NCBI RefSeq assembly: GCF_014643835.1 | Contig: NZ_BMKD01000004.1 | Coordinates: 124,001 to 188,000, forward strand | Length of the DNA: 64,000 nucleotides | Source: Mucilaginibacter rubeus | GTDB lineage: Bacteria; Bacteroidota; Bacteroidia; Sphingobacteriales; Sphingobacteriaceae | Direction of reading: 5' to 3' | Part shown: positions 26,503 to 35,692 of the stretch, piece by piece | How positions within the stretch are numbered: the first letter of the stretch is position 1 | How the letters are laid out: the number at the start of each line of letters is the position of its first letter | Notes under the pieces: generated by a model | Told to the model about the DNA's origin: nothing | What the model saw: the letters and a program-made list of their open reading frames with translations, nothing else | Databases searched by the model: none | Translations under genes and position numbers: made by a program

Positions 26503-27689
26503 GATTTAATAAGTTGCGTTTCTGCCTGACTATTTAACATTATCTTTTTTAACCGGGCTTTTTCATTGACTATATAAAGACAGATTGAAAAGCAGATAAC
26601 GCCCGCAGCATAAGAAAATGGCCAGCTGAGTAAACTCATTAAGAGTATTGTTATTAAGAAAAAAAACTCCGTTGTTTTCTTTGACTTTCGCATGGTTTTG
26701 TATATCAGGGAAAAATATACACACAGATAAATTAGTCCAAAGCGTGCATAATCTCCTATGAAACCTACATCGGATAAAAAATACCCTTCAGATGCACCTA
26801 ATCGCGTTACTTTGGCGCCATATGCCGAACTGGCATCATACTGTCCATTTCCAAACAATACCTCCGAAATATTATCAGAGAAATTAAACAAGAAATAATT
26901 GGCGGCCTTTACCCTGATGTAGCTATCGCCCTGATGTATCTGATCGGCCGTTAAAGCCGTTATCTCTTCATAATACTTAGTTGGGATTAAGAAAATAGCT
27001 GCGACAAATAAAAGGAACATTACCACAATCGCCCTTGCTTTTTCTTTAGAGTTGATAAATAAAAGGAATATACCAACGGCACAAGCAAACAATATATAGC
27101 GCGACCCCTGTAAAAACAAGCCTGCCGTTAAAAGAATAACTAATGCGAATTGAAACACCTTAAATCCCTGGCGGATCATTCTGTCAATCAGGAAAAACAG
27201 TCCCAGATATATGTATTCCTGCCCGTCGATTCTGAATCGAACGGTTGATCTTTCAACGAGAAAATTGGAACTATTTACAATTTCAATTGGATAAACTATT
27301 ACCTGTATGATTACTATCAAAGAAACCAGTGATGCCAGGATCAATATGGTGTTATACATCATATCTATATCCGGCTTTGTTACCAACAGATAAAAATATA
27401 ATAAATAAAAGTACATGAACCGCTGCTCGAGAAAAGTAGTCGCGAAATCCTGATCATGAAACATTATAGCATTGAACGCGCTGATAAAAACACAACCAAG
27501 TATAAAAAAAATCGGCCTTTGAAAAATGGTAAGTTTTAACTTATTCAAATTGGCTAACACAGTACCAAATAAATAAATTATAACCAGCGCCTGACTTACG
27601 GCAATAACATTCACGCTAAAAAAGATCAACCTGAAATAGCCCGATCCCATAAAAAGTATAAGCGAAAGAAAAATAGTTTTTAATTTCAT
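26499..27689 (-). CDS. Wzy-like O-antigen/exopolysaccharide polymerase
   Basis: 396 residues, almost wholly hydrophobic, with about 10-11 membrane segments and one larger periplasmic loop in the C-terminal half (around LTADQIHQGDSYIRVKAANY), the topology of Wzy polymerases. Wzy proteins share little sequence, so the call rests on topology and on neighbours (Wzx flippase directly upstream, glycosyltransferase overlapping downstream). It would polymerise undecaprenyl-linked repeat units in the periplasm. Confidence 0.75.
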   Translation of the reverse strand: MKLKTIFLSLILFMGSGYFRLIFFSVNVIAVSQALVIIYLFGTVLANLNKLKLTIFQRPIFFILGCVFISAFNAIMFHDQDFATTFLEQRFMYFYLLYFYLLVTKPDIDMMYNTILILASLVSLIVIIQVIVYPIEIVNSSNFLVERSTVRFRIDGQEYIYLGLFFLIDRMIRQGFKVFQFALVILLTAGLFLQGSRYILFACAVGIFLLFINSKEKARAIVVMFLLFVAAIFLIPTKYYEEITALTADQIHQGDSYIRVKAANYFLFNFSDNISEVLFGNGQYDASSAYGAKVTRLGASEGYFLSDVGFIGDYARFGLIYLCVYFSLIYKTMRKSKKTTEFFFLITILLMSLLSWPFSYAAGVICFSICLYIVNEKARLKKIMLNSQAETQLIKS

Positions 27690-27754
27690 CTATTTACCGT
27701 TTAACCCCCAACACTGCCATCTACGCATTATTATATTAAAAAAACTAACCACAG

Positions 27755-29182
27755 TTATTGATTTTCACGTTTAAAAAAAGCTTTAATGCTACTATTATTA
27801 AAGTACAGTATAACAAAGAATATCAAAGCACATACTCCTATTCTTAAGATCAAGCTATTATCTGGTATAAATATACCAATAGCTATTACCGCAAGTGAAG
27901 CTATTGAAGGCTTTATCATAACTGAAAACGTTAGCTTCAATGATCTGTAGAAAACCAAAAACAATAATGGCGTAATAATCAAATATGATAAAAAATATGC
28001 CAGCGCTTCGCCTTTTGCCCCATAGTACGACCCAAACCACAATACAGGAGTACATAATATAGCGTTCGCTATACCGCATATCGACAAAATCCTTTGTTTA
28101 TCTGCTGCCATCCAAAGTGTTCCGACCAAACCCTGGATAGTAAATAAGAAAACAAACCAAATTTGATATTTAAAAATAAAAATAGCGGGCAGATAGTCCT
28201 TTCCGAATACAATGAGGATTATCTCCTTGCTGAAAATTGAAAAGAACACGCATATCAGCAATAAAATATTAATAAACAATGGCATCAATTGCTGAATCTT
28301 ATCTTTAAAACGTTCGGCATTGTTAACCCATAACACGCTTACGTTAGGAAAAAAAGAAGAAAGTGCAAGAGTTGTAATTAATTTTACGGGCTGTGTAAGC
28401 CTGTTGCTTGTATTAAAGTATCCTAACTCAGCATTACTACTATTTATTTTCAAAAAGTTGTTTGCCAAAAAGTTTATCGGAAGATTTACCACGATTAGTA
28501 TAAAGTATGGCAAAGCCTGACCAAAAATGTTTTTCACTGTCGCCGCAAAATCAACTATTTTGTTATCTAACAATTTAGCTTGTTTTAACGCAAAGTAGGC
28601 AACCACTATGTTTATAAACAACACTATAGTGTAGGTGATAAACATAGTTTGATAAGTAAACAATTTATTACTTATGACAAAAATGAAAACTACCCAAATG
28701 GCTAATGTTATTGATTTTAACACTCCGGGATAAAGCATTCTCTGATGAGCCATATAAACAGCTTCAGAAGTATCCCAAAAGTTCAACGACATTATATTAA
28801 TACTTAAAATAACAAACGTAAATGCATCATAAGGAGATACCAACCAGCTGTACAGGCCTAATAAAATAATAGACCCAATAAATCCGATACCCTGCAGGTA
28901 AATACCAGCCCAAAAAATTGTATTTGATTGATTCAGATCTCTGGCTATATTCCGAATTAAAATATTCTTAATCCCGATAGAAGCTATGGTAGCAAATAAC
29001 TGTCCCTGCACAAGTAGGTAACTAAATTCACCAAAGCCTTCTGATTTTAATCTCCGGGCTATATAAATTAAGCTCAGAAGGTTAAAAACCTGATAAACCA
29101 GGTTACCAAAAACCAACTCGCTAAAGTTTTTTACAACTTTTAAGGTACCTACTTTTTTAAACTTCGCTACTAAACTAACCAT
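27755..29182 (-). CDS. Wzx-type oligosaccharide flippase
   Basis: A 475-residue MOP-superfamily membrane protein with about 12-14 predicted helices. N-terminal FSELVFGNLVYQVFNLLSLI and YIARRLKSEGFGEFSYLL match the polysaccharide flippase family. I start it at the ATG at 29182; the longer frame would need a TTG two codons upstream. It flips the lipid-linked repeat unit to the periplasm for the Wzy-like polymerase encoded next. Confidence 0.87.
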   Translation of the reverse strand: MVSLVAKFKKVGTLKVVKNFSELVFGNLVYQVFNLLSLIYIARRLKSEGFGEFSYLLVQGQLFATIASIGIKNILIRNIARDLNQSNTIFWAGIYLQGIGFIGSIILLGLYSWLVSPYDAFTFVILSINIMSLNFWDTSEAVYMAHQRMLYPGVLKSITLAIWVVFIFVISNKLFTYQTMFITYTIVLFINIVVAYFALKQAKLLDNKIVDFAATVKNIFGQALPYFILIVVNLPINFLANNFLKINSSNAELGYFNTSNRLTQPVKLITTLALSSFFPNVSVLWVNNAERFKDKIQQLMPLFINILLLICVFFSIFSKEIILIVFGKDYLPAIFIFKYQIWFVFLFTIQGLVGTLWMAADKQRILSICGIANAILCTPVLWFGSYYGAKGEALAYFLSYLIITPLLFLVFYRSLKLTFSVMIKPSIASLAVIAIGIFIPDNSLILRIGVCALIFFVILYFNNSSIKAFFKRENQ

Positions 29183-29244
29183 TATCAAATTAAAATCTTT
29201 TTTCAGGCTGTAAAAATGGGATGGATCATCGCCTTACCTATTCA

Positions 29245-30150
29245 CTATATCTTTTTAAACAACCCTACCATTAGCCCTTTTATATATACACCAACCTTAT
29301 CAGGAAAATAATCTCTGAAAATGTACCTGTATACAAACTTAGGAAGCATCCATAATTGCTTGCCAATGCCATATACCAGGTTTTTGGCGGTTCCATGTTT
29401 CTTAATCAGATAGAAATAATTACGTGCGGTATAAAACAACGCTTCATTTGATGGGAACCGCCTTCCTTTTTCACCTGCGCCATCTTTCCATATATGTTCA
29501 TGCCAGCAATGAACATCAGTGGTAACCGCTATCTTAATACCATGTTTGACTGCCCGGTAAAATACATCTGTTTCGTCGCCGTATAAAAATATCTTCTCAT
29601 CGTAAAGACCAACTTTTTCCCAAAACTCCTTTTTAACCATATACATTCCTCCACAAACAAAAGTCACCTCTTTATAAGCCGGGATAGAAGCATCAAGTTT
29701 AGATCCTACATAATGTTTCTTTATCACAAAATCCTTAGTTGAAATCTCACCTCCGTATTCGCGAATTATGGGCGATCTTTTTTCATAAAAAATCACCGGG
29801 CATATAACTCCATATTCAGGCTTTTCTTCCATTATTTCAGCCATACGGGTAAGGCTGCCCTTTGGAAGGTACATATCCTGAATTATAAAAATGATGTGCG
29901 TACAATCCCGGGTCATGGCATATTTTATCCCGGCATTGAAGCCACCTGCTACACCACCATCTTTCTCAAGCTCAATAATTGTTGAATTTGTGTAATAGTC
30001 CCTAACTTTCTTTTTATAGCCGGGTTTTGAACCGTTATCAACAATTACGTGTTCATACACTTCATCTTTAAACTCATTATAAAAACTGCACCACTGGTCA
30101 AATTGATAATCTTCATCATGAGCCGTTGTAACAACAAGGATTTTATTCAT
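29245..30150 (-). CDS. GT2-family glycosyltransferase (rhamnosyltransferase-like)
   Basis: 301-residue GT-A enzyme: N-terminal ILVVTTAHDEDYQF, IVDNGSKPGYKKK, GGVAGGFNAGIKYA, the metal-binding region IIQDMYLPKG (in place of the common DDD/DxD) and YDEKIFLYGDETDVFYRAVK. The arrangement is that of rhamnosyl- or galactofuranosyl-type GT2 enzymes. It may use the dTDP-rhamnose from rfbABCD. The C-terminal stretch is basic and hydrophobic, consistent with membrane association. Confidence 0.83.
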   Translation of the reverse strand: MNKILVVTTAHDEDYQFDQWCSFYNEFKDEVYEHVIVDNGSKPGYKKKVRDYYTNSTIIELEKDGGVAGGFNAGIKYAMTRDCTHIIFIIQDMYLPKGSLTRMAEIMEEKPEYGVICPVIFYEKRSPIIREYGGEISTKDFVIKKHYVGSKLDASIPAYKEVTFVCGGMYMVKKEFWEKVGLYDEKIFLYGDETDVFYRAVKHGIKIAVTTDVHCWHEHIWKDGAGEKGRRFPSNEALFYTARNYFYLIKKHGTAKNLVYGIGKQLWMLPKFVYRYIFRDYFPDKVGVYIKGLMVGLFKKI

Positions 30151-30256
30151 AAAATAATTTTTCTATTATTAATAAGGATATTTTGAAACAAACATTAAAT
30201 ATTATTAAAGCCAAACAAAGATTGTATTAAGCAACTTCTGCGGCTTGTAAACACGG

Positions 30257-30895
30257 TTAAACTTTTTCCCATAAACCCGATTCTGCATTATATTTTTTTA
30301 TGATTTTGGCAGGTGCTCCAGCAATCACACAGTAATCAGGATACTTTCCACTTACAACGCTATTAGCGGCAATTACACAATGCCTGCCTGTTTCGGTGCC
30401 CGGAAGTATAACCGAGTTGTTATAAACATAAGTTTGATCACCCAACTTTACCGGAAAGGTTTTGAGTTTAGTTTTATTTATCGGAATGTTAATATCATCA
30501 TGCGGATGTATTATATCAGTAATCGTTACGTTTGATGTGACAATTACATCGTTACCGATAACTATTGAATCTGCACAGGTAATATGGCAGTTTGGATGAA
30601 TTTGAGAATTATCACCTAAAACTAACTTAGGTTCAAATTCCACTCCCGCATAACGTGGCAAAAGTTCTATCCGGCTGTTAGGTAAAAGAATTGCATTATT
30701 TCCTAATGTAATTCCTTTAGCAAATACTAATATATTTTGCTTAAAAACTATGGCCTTTTTGCCAACACCGTTAAAAAAAAACTTTAAATAAAATTGTGTA
30801 AAAACGTGACGATATGTTCTTCTGATTAACATTAACCTGGAAAAATAATCCATTTTGATTAATGTCTTGAGATATCGGAAAATCTTGTGCAACAT
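30257..30895 (-). CDS. Hexapeptide-repeat acyltransferase (WcaF/LbH type)
   Basis: 212 residues. The N-terminal ~50 are basic and aromatic; from ~60 onward the left-handed beta-helix repeat appears (LGNNAILLPNSRIEL, IGNDVIVTSNVTI, LGDQTYVYNNSVILPGT, IAANSVVSGKYPDYCVIAGAPAK). The last motif is the typical end of polysaccharide O-acetyltransferases. It probably O-acetylates a sugar of the repeat unit with acetyl-CoA. Gap of 57 bases to the downstream end of the reductase gene. Confidence 0.82.
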   Translation of the reverse strand: MLHKIFRYLKTLIKMDYFSRLMLIRRTYRHVFTQFYLKFFFNGVGKKAIVFKQNILVFAKGITLGNNAILLPNSRIELLPRYAGVEFEPKLVLGDNSQIHPNCHITCADSIVIGNDVIVTSNVTITDIIHPHDDINIPINKTKLKTFPVKLGDQTYVYNNSVILPGTETGRHCVIAANSVVSGKYPDYCVIAGAPAKIIKKYNAESGLWEKV

Positions 30896-30952
30896 ACATT
30901 GTTACGTTAATAGAACTGAATTTTAAATGTTAATTTGTAACCAGGCAATACG

Positions 30953-31870
30953 TTATTTAAGCAGATCAAATATCCTCGAAATTTCGGCTCTGATAGATTC
31001 TTTACCGGACAAACTGAATCCCGATTTTGTAATCATATCCGTACTTATCGAAACCTCGTTTGCTTCTAAAGGCTGATCAGATTTTATTACCAGTTTGCAC
31101 TCTTCATTGTACTTATCCTCATAAATCTCTTTTACTATTCCAGCGATCTCAACTATGGTAAAATTGTTTCCGGATGCTCCATTAACGATTGTATTTTCAT
31201 AATCAGCAAATGATTCGCAGAGCATAATAGTAACGTTTGATAGATCATTCAAATCGATAAAATCTCTTGTTTGCTTTCCGGAACTCATTAATGTGATGGT
31301 CTTCTTTTCAACCGCTTCTTTGCAAAAACAATTAGGTACAAGTGTCCATCTATCAATATCTTTATTAACCGGGGCACCATAAATATTAGTAGGCCTCACA
31401 ATAATGTGCTTTATTGAAGTTGTCCGGCTAAACATCTTAACATAATCTTCGGCCTGCATGTGGGTTATAGCATAATCATTTACAGGCTCAAGCACCGTTT
31501 CTTCATTCATTACTCCACTTACCTTTCCATATACCTGGAAAGTTGAAAAGTAAATGAACTTGTTTATGCCGTTGGCCTTACACAGATCAAGACAGTATTT
31601 AGTACCCAATACTGTAGTGAGCATAGCTGTTTTAGGATCCAAAGAATCAATATCATTCGCGGCAGCCAAATGGATAAACACGTCATATTGATGCTTAAGT
31701 TCTATTTTTATTGGCTGCGTAATGTCCGCCTCATAAAAAACAATTTTTTCTGACTGAACAGAAAGATTGTTTTTTCTACCCAATACCCCTACCGCTTCGC
31801 TTTTGTCAATTATTTTATTTAATAAATTTGATCCGATATAGCCTCCGCCTCCGCTTATAAGTACTTTCAT
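30953..31870 (-). CDS. NAD-dependent epimerase/reductase of the CDP-sugar branch
   Basis: 305-residue extended SDR: MKVLISGGGGYIGSNLLNK (glycine motif), HLAAANDIDS, YFSTFQVYGKVSG and the Y-x3-K-like YAITHMQAED, where the expected Lys after Tyr is not obvious (Y-A-I-T-H). It lies 12 bases after the epimerase and completes an rfbF-rfbG-epimerase-reductase set, so it is probably the C4 reductase that makes a CDP-6-deoxyhexose. The altered Y-x3-K position deserves a check. Confidence 0.72.
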   Translation of the reverse strand: MKVLISGGGGYIGSNLLNKIIDKSEAVGVLGRKNNLSVQSEKIVFYEADITQPIKIELKHQYDVFIHLAAANDIDSLDPKTAMLTTVLGTKYCLDLCKANGINKFIYFSTFQVYGKVSGVMNEETVLEPVNDYAITHMQAEDYVKMFSRTTSIKHIIVRPTNIYGAPVNKDIDRWTLVPNCFCKEAVEKKTITLMSSGKQTRDFIDLNDLSNVTIMLCESFADYENTIVNGASGNNFTIVEIAGIVKEIYEDKYNEECKLVIKSDQPLEANEVSISTDMITKSGFSLSGKESIRAEISRIFDLLK

Positions 31871-31882
31871 AGGTATGCTTGA

Positions 31883-32416
31883 TTATTTTTTTATAAAATC
31901 AGGATGAGAATTATCTTTTTCAGAAATTATCGGATTGGTTATGCCCCAGTTAATACCAAATAACGGATCATTCCACCTTATGCCCCTTTCGCTGCCAGGA
32001 GTATAGAAGTTTGAAACCTGGTAAAAGATCTCAGAATTATCCTCATTTGTTAGATACCCGTGTGCAAATCCTTCAGGTACATATATCATCTTGTAATTAT
32101 CTCCGGTTAATTCAACCGATATATGTTCGCAATAAGTAGCTGATTCAGGGCGGATATCAATAATAACATCAGTTATGGCGCCTCTTATACAGCGTATAAG
32201 TTTGGCTTCTTCAGCGCCGTCAATTTGGAAATGCATCCCCCTGAGTGTGTTTTTGTGTATTGATTTAGAAAGGTTGCTTTGAACCATGTTATATTTCAAT
32301 CCCATCTTTTTAAACTCATCAGCACAAAATGCGCGGGCAAAAAAACCACGGTCATCCTGCCTTAAAGAAAGGTCAATTATGTAAGCTCCTTTTAATTTTG
32401 TTTCGGTAAATATCAT
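31883..32416 (-). CDS. dTDP-4-dehydrorhamnose 3,5-epimerase family protein (CDP-sugar branch)
   Basis: 177-residue cupin-type epimerase: RGFFARAFCADEFKKMG, NTLRGMHFQIDGAEEAKLIR (catalytic His in GMHF), IDIRPESATYCEH and YVPEGFAHGYLT. It is clearly diverged from rfbC at 12.3 kb (RGLHLQKGR there). Between rfbG and a reductase it most likely epimerises CDP-4-keto-6-deoxyglucose at C3 and/or C5, as in pathways to CDP-6-deoxy-L-altrose-type sugars. 31 bases from rfbG. Confidence 0.83.
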   Translation of the reverse strand: MIFTETKLKGAYIIDLSLRQDDRGFFARAFCADEFKKMGLKYNMVQSNLSKSIHKNTLRGMHFQIDGAEEAKLIRCIRGAITDVIIDIRPESATYCEHISVELTGDNYKMIYVPEGFAHGYLTNEDNSEIFYQVSNFYTPGSERGIRWNDPLFGINWGITNPIISEKDNSHPDFIKK

Positions 32417-32447
32417 TTTTCTATTATTATATAAAACTATTATACAC

Positions 32448-33524
32448 TTAACCTAAAAAATAGCGCTCAATTTGTTTATAGCTAACCTCTTTCATATCCA
32501 AATTATCGCGGTAAGCCTTGGTCCACTCAACGATATTTCCTAACGCGGTTTCTATTCCCCATTTAGGATACCATCCGAGCAAAGTTTTGGCTTTTGAGCA
32601 ATCCAGTTTTAAATAATTGGCTTCGTGTGGGTTATTGCCGGTGTCCAATCCAAACTGAGCACCATCACCCCATAGCGAACATATCTTATCAATTATCCAG
32701 CCTACGTTCTTCGCGTCAGAGTCATCAGGGCCAAAATTCCATCCTTCAGCGTACTTAACACCATCCTGATACAATTTTTCGGCTAACGTTAAATAACCTG
32801 AAAGCGGCTCAAGAACATGTTGCCATGGCCTAATGGCATTAGGGTTTCTTATTACAACTTTTTCGTTATTAGTGATAGCACGAATAAAATCAGGTATTAA
32901 ACGATCAACTGCCCAATCGCCGCCGCCAATCACATTCCCAGCCCTGCCAGATGCCAGGCCAACTCCATGTTGACTATATGCCTCCGGATTGAAAAAAGAA
33001 TTTCTAAAAGATGATGTCACTAATTCCGAGCAACCTTTGCTATTTGAATATGGATCATAGCCGCCCATCGGTTCATCTTCTCTGTATCCCCAAACCCATT
33101 CTTTATTTTCATAGCATTTATCAGTGGTTACATTTACTACCGCTTTTACACTTTTTGTGTTCCTTATAGCTTGTAAAAGATTTACGGTGCCCATCACGTT
33201 AACCTCGTAAGTTTCTACAGGGTTTTTATATGATTCTCTGACCAGGGGTTGAGCAGCCATATGTATAACAACTTCAGGTTTCACCTCATCCATAAATTTC
33301 GCAAGGGCGTTATAATTCCTGATGTCATTTATTTCAGAAGTTACAAGTTCGTTCACACGAGCGATAGAAAACAAACTCGGAGTTGTTGGAGAAGGCAGCG
33401 AATAACCGTAAACTTTGGCACCTAACCTATTAAGTACTAAGCATAACCACGAACCTTTAAAACCAGTGTGCCCGGTTACAAGCACTCTTCTGTTTTTATA
33501 AAAGCCGTTAAACAAATTTTCCAT
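32448..33524 (-). CDS. rfbG: CDP-glucose 4,6-dehydratase
   Basis: 358 residues: VLVTGHTGFKGSWLCLVLNR (NAD motif), HMAAQPLVRESYKNPV, NVTTDKCYENKEW, and DPYSNSKGCSEL with the catalytic Y-x3-K, all diagnostic of RfbG rather than RfbB or Gmd. Converts CDP-glucose to CDP-4-keto-6-deoxyglucose. It follows rfbF by 41 bases. No rfbH-type 3-dehydrase is present, so the pathway stays at the 6-deoxy level and does not give 3,6-dideoxyhexoses from genes in this window. Confidence 0.95.
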   Translation of the reverse strand: MENLFNGFYKNRRVLVTGHTGFKGSWLCLVLNRLGAKVYGYSLPSPTTPSLFSIARVNELVTSEINDIRNYNALAKFMDEVKPEVVIHMAAQPLVRESYKNPVETYEVNVMGTVNLLQAIRNTKSVKAVVNVTTDKCYENKEWVWGYREDEPMGGYDPYSNSKGCSELVTSSFRNSFFNPEAYSQHGVGLASGRAGNVIGGGDWAVDRLIPDFIRAITNNEKVVIRNPNAIRPWQHVLEPLSGYLTLAEKLYQDGVKYAEGWNFGPDDSDAKNVGWIIDKICSLWGDGAQFGLDTGNNPHEANYLKLDCSKAKTLLGWYPKWGIETALGNIVEWTKAYRDNLDMKEVSYKQIERYFLG

Positions 33525-33565
33525 AGTGTATTTTTAGTATAAGTACTTATCTATTATAGAAAAAA

Positions 33566-34336
33566 CTACCATTTAATCCATGAGGCAGTACCTGAAGCAA
33601 TCATTTCTTCGAGTTGCGCTTTATCTCTCACGGTATCCATAGGTTTCCAGAAACCGTGATGTTTGTAGGCGAACAATTGGCCGTCTTTCGCAAGATTCTC
33701 GAGTGGTGCCCGTTCAAATATTGTAGTATCATCTTCAAGATAATCGATAACTTCAGGCTGACAAACAAAGAAACCACCATTACTCCATCCTCCATCGCCT
33801 TTCGGTTTCTCCTGGAACGACAAAATCTTTTGGCTATCATCAAAGTTTATCAACCCAAAACGGCCTTCGGGTTGTACAGAAGTGAGCGTTATTAATTTGC
33901 CGTGAGATTCATGAAAAGCTACCAGTTCGTTTACATCGATGTCGGCAACACCGTCACCATAGGTTAGCATAAATGGTTCGCCGTTTAGGTATTCTTTTAC
34001 ACGTTTTAAACGGCCACCTGTCATTGTTTCTAAACCGGTATCAACCAATGTAATATTCCATGGCTCAGCTTGGGTATCGTGAACCTTTACATCGTTATTT
34101 GCCAGGTTGATTGTTACGTTGGATTTATGCAGGTAATAATTGGCAAAATATTCCTTTATCAAGTAGCCTTTATAACCGAGGCAAACAACAAAGTCTGTAA
34201 ACCCGTAGTGAGAATAAATTTTCATTATATGCCATAATATTGGCATACCCCCGATTTCAACCATTGGTTTTGGCTTAAGTATCGTTTCTTCTGATAATCG
34301 GGTTCCTAATCCACCAGCTAATATTACTACTTTCAT
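33566..34336 (-). CDS. rfbF: Glucose-1-phosphate cytidylyltransferase
   Basis: 256 residues: VVILAGGLGTRLSEETILKP, KPMVEIGGMPILWHIMKIY, TGGRLKRVKEYL and LTYGDGVADIDV are the RfbF signature. Makes CDP-glucose from CTP and glucose-1-phosphate and so starts the CDP-6-deoxyhexose branch. It lies 27 bases after the acyltransferase gene and upstream of rfbG in transcription order. Confidence 0.95.
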   Translation of the reverse strand: MKVVILAGGLGTRLSEETILKPKPMVEIGGMPILWHIMKIYSHYGFTDFVVCLGYKGYLIKEYFANYYLHKSNVTINLANNDVKVHDTQAEPWNITLVDTGLETMTGGRLKRVKEYLNGEPFMLTYGDGVADIDVNELVAFHESHGKLITLTSVQPEGRFGLINFDDSQKILSFQEKPKGDGGWSNGGFFVCQPEVIDYLEDDTTIFERAPLENLAKDGQLFAYKHHGFWKPMDTVRDKAQLEEMIASGTASWIKW

Positions 34337-34363
34337 GCTTAATTATTTAATATTATAAATTGT

Positions 34364-35605
34364 TTATATGGCTTTAATTTTAACTTGTTCCTCAGTTTTT
34401 TTTTTATTATCCACTTCTGCTTTCTTTCCCTTTAACTTTTTGGCTAATTCTCTACCGTAATCATTTATCGGGGTTTCCACATATCTATAAAACACATATG
34501 ACAAGCCCAGTGTTAATGGTATAAGCAACACCCATATTTCAAACAGTTGCCATTTTTGCAACAGCAAATAAGTAACACTTAATAATAGTAAGGGATGAAT
34601 CAGGTAAAGGCTATATGATATCTGGCCTAATCGAAGCCAAATAGAATGTAATAACCTCCGTTGAAACAAACTATGAAATGACAAGATGATAAAGGCCAAA
34701 CTTGCAAACATTTGCACCTCATAACTTATGCTATCAACTATGTAATACAGGGCAGGCACCGGTTCAATAAAATGCTTTAGCCCATCAATACAATAAAGAA
34801 TAACCATAATAAAGAACAAAACACAGGCAGATAAATTTGAGTAGTTATTTATTTTATTAACCCAAAATTTCAGATACTTATTTAAGTAAGCGCCCAAAAT
34901 AAAAGGAGACACATAATGTAAAACTTTTGCATCATAGATAATCTTGGGGTTATCGCTTAATAAAGAAAAAGAAAAATGCGATACTAAGATTACTACTATT
35001 AAAAACACCGCGTTTTTATATCCATTATTGAGCCGGTCCATCAATAAAATAAAAAGCGGCAATAATATAGATATCTTTATTTCAATTATTAAACTCCACA
35101 ATGTAGTATCAACATTGTGCGTACCGCCTTGTAAAAAAAGAAATTTAATAAAATTGATTACAGAAACAGGGTGCTCCCACATTTTTTTAAACCAAAAGCT
35201 AATTTCAGGGTGGCTGCTAATACCCGGGGTGTAAAAAAGCTTTCTTAAAATTATTGAGAGTACAATAACGATAATAAAAGGCACCCATAATCTAAAAAAT
35301 CTCTTTACTAAATATTGCTTAAATAGCAGATAATTAACTCTGTTAAATAGTGTTCCTGATAAAACAAACCCGCTTAGTATGAAAAAAAAAACAACGGCTT
35401 CATTACCAGCTTTAAAGAACGCTAACGGAGTATAGGTAAGGATATATGCCCACTTTGAGGTGCTATACATAGTGCCCGCATCGGGCACTCCCCAGTAAGT
35501 AGCCGCAAAGAATACCGATGAGATCGATAGCAAATGCATCAAAAAAACCTGAGAACTCGCAATCCCTCTTAGTGAATCAAGCTGCTCATACCTATTCCCT
35601 GCCAT
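34364..35605 (-). CDS. Acyltransferase 3 family membrane O-acyltransferase
   Basis: 413 residues with about 10 hydrophobic segments. N-terminal RYEQLDSLRGIASSQVFLMH carries the family R-G-hydrophobic-x-x-x-H arrangement (His in FLMHL), followed by FFILSGFVLSGTLF and the later SYSLYLIHPLLL motif. Such OafA/NodX-like proteins O-acetylate exported or lipid-linked sugars. The C-terminal tail is rich in Lys and Glu. It sits between Wzc and the CDP-sugar genes and is a likely second decoration enzyme next to the hexapeptide protein. Confidence 0.87.
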   Translation of the reverse strand: MAGNRYEQLDSLRGIASSQVFLMHLLSISSVFFAATYWGVPDAGTMYSTSKWAYILTYTPLAFFKAGNEAVVFFFILSGFVLSGTLFNRVNYLLFKQYLVKRFFRLWVPFIIVIVLSIILRKLFYTPGISSHPEISFWFKKMWEHPVSVINFIKFLFLQGGTHNVDTTLWSLIIEIKISILLPLFILLMDRLNNGYKNAVFLIVVILVSHFSFSLLSDNPKIIYDAKVLHYVSPFILGAYLNKYLKFWVNKINNYSNLSACVLFFIMVILYCIDGLKHFIEPVPALYYIVDSISYEVQMFASLAFIILSFHSLFQRRLLHSIWLRLGQISYSLYLIHPLLLLSVTYLLLQKWQLFEIWVLLIPLTLGLSYVFYRYVETPINDYGRELAKKLKGKKAEVDNKKKTEEQVKIKAI

Positions 35606-35692
35606 AAAAAATAAATTTTAGTTATCAATAATTCGATGCTGATTATTGTTAGATAGTATTATGAGATCAACTAAATAGTTGATCTCATAATG

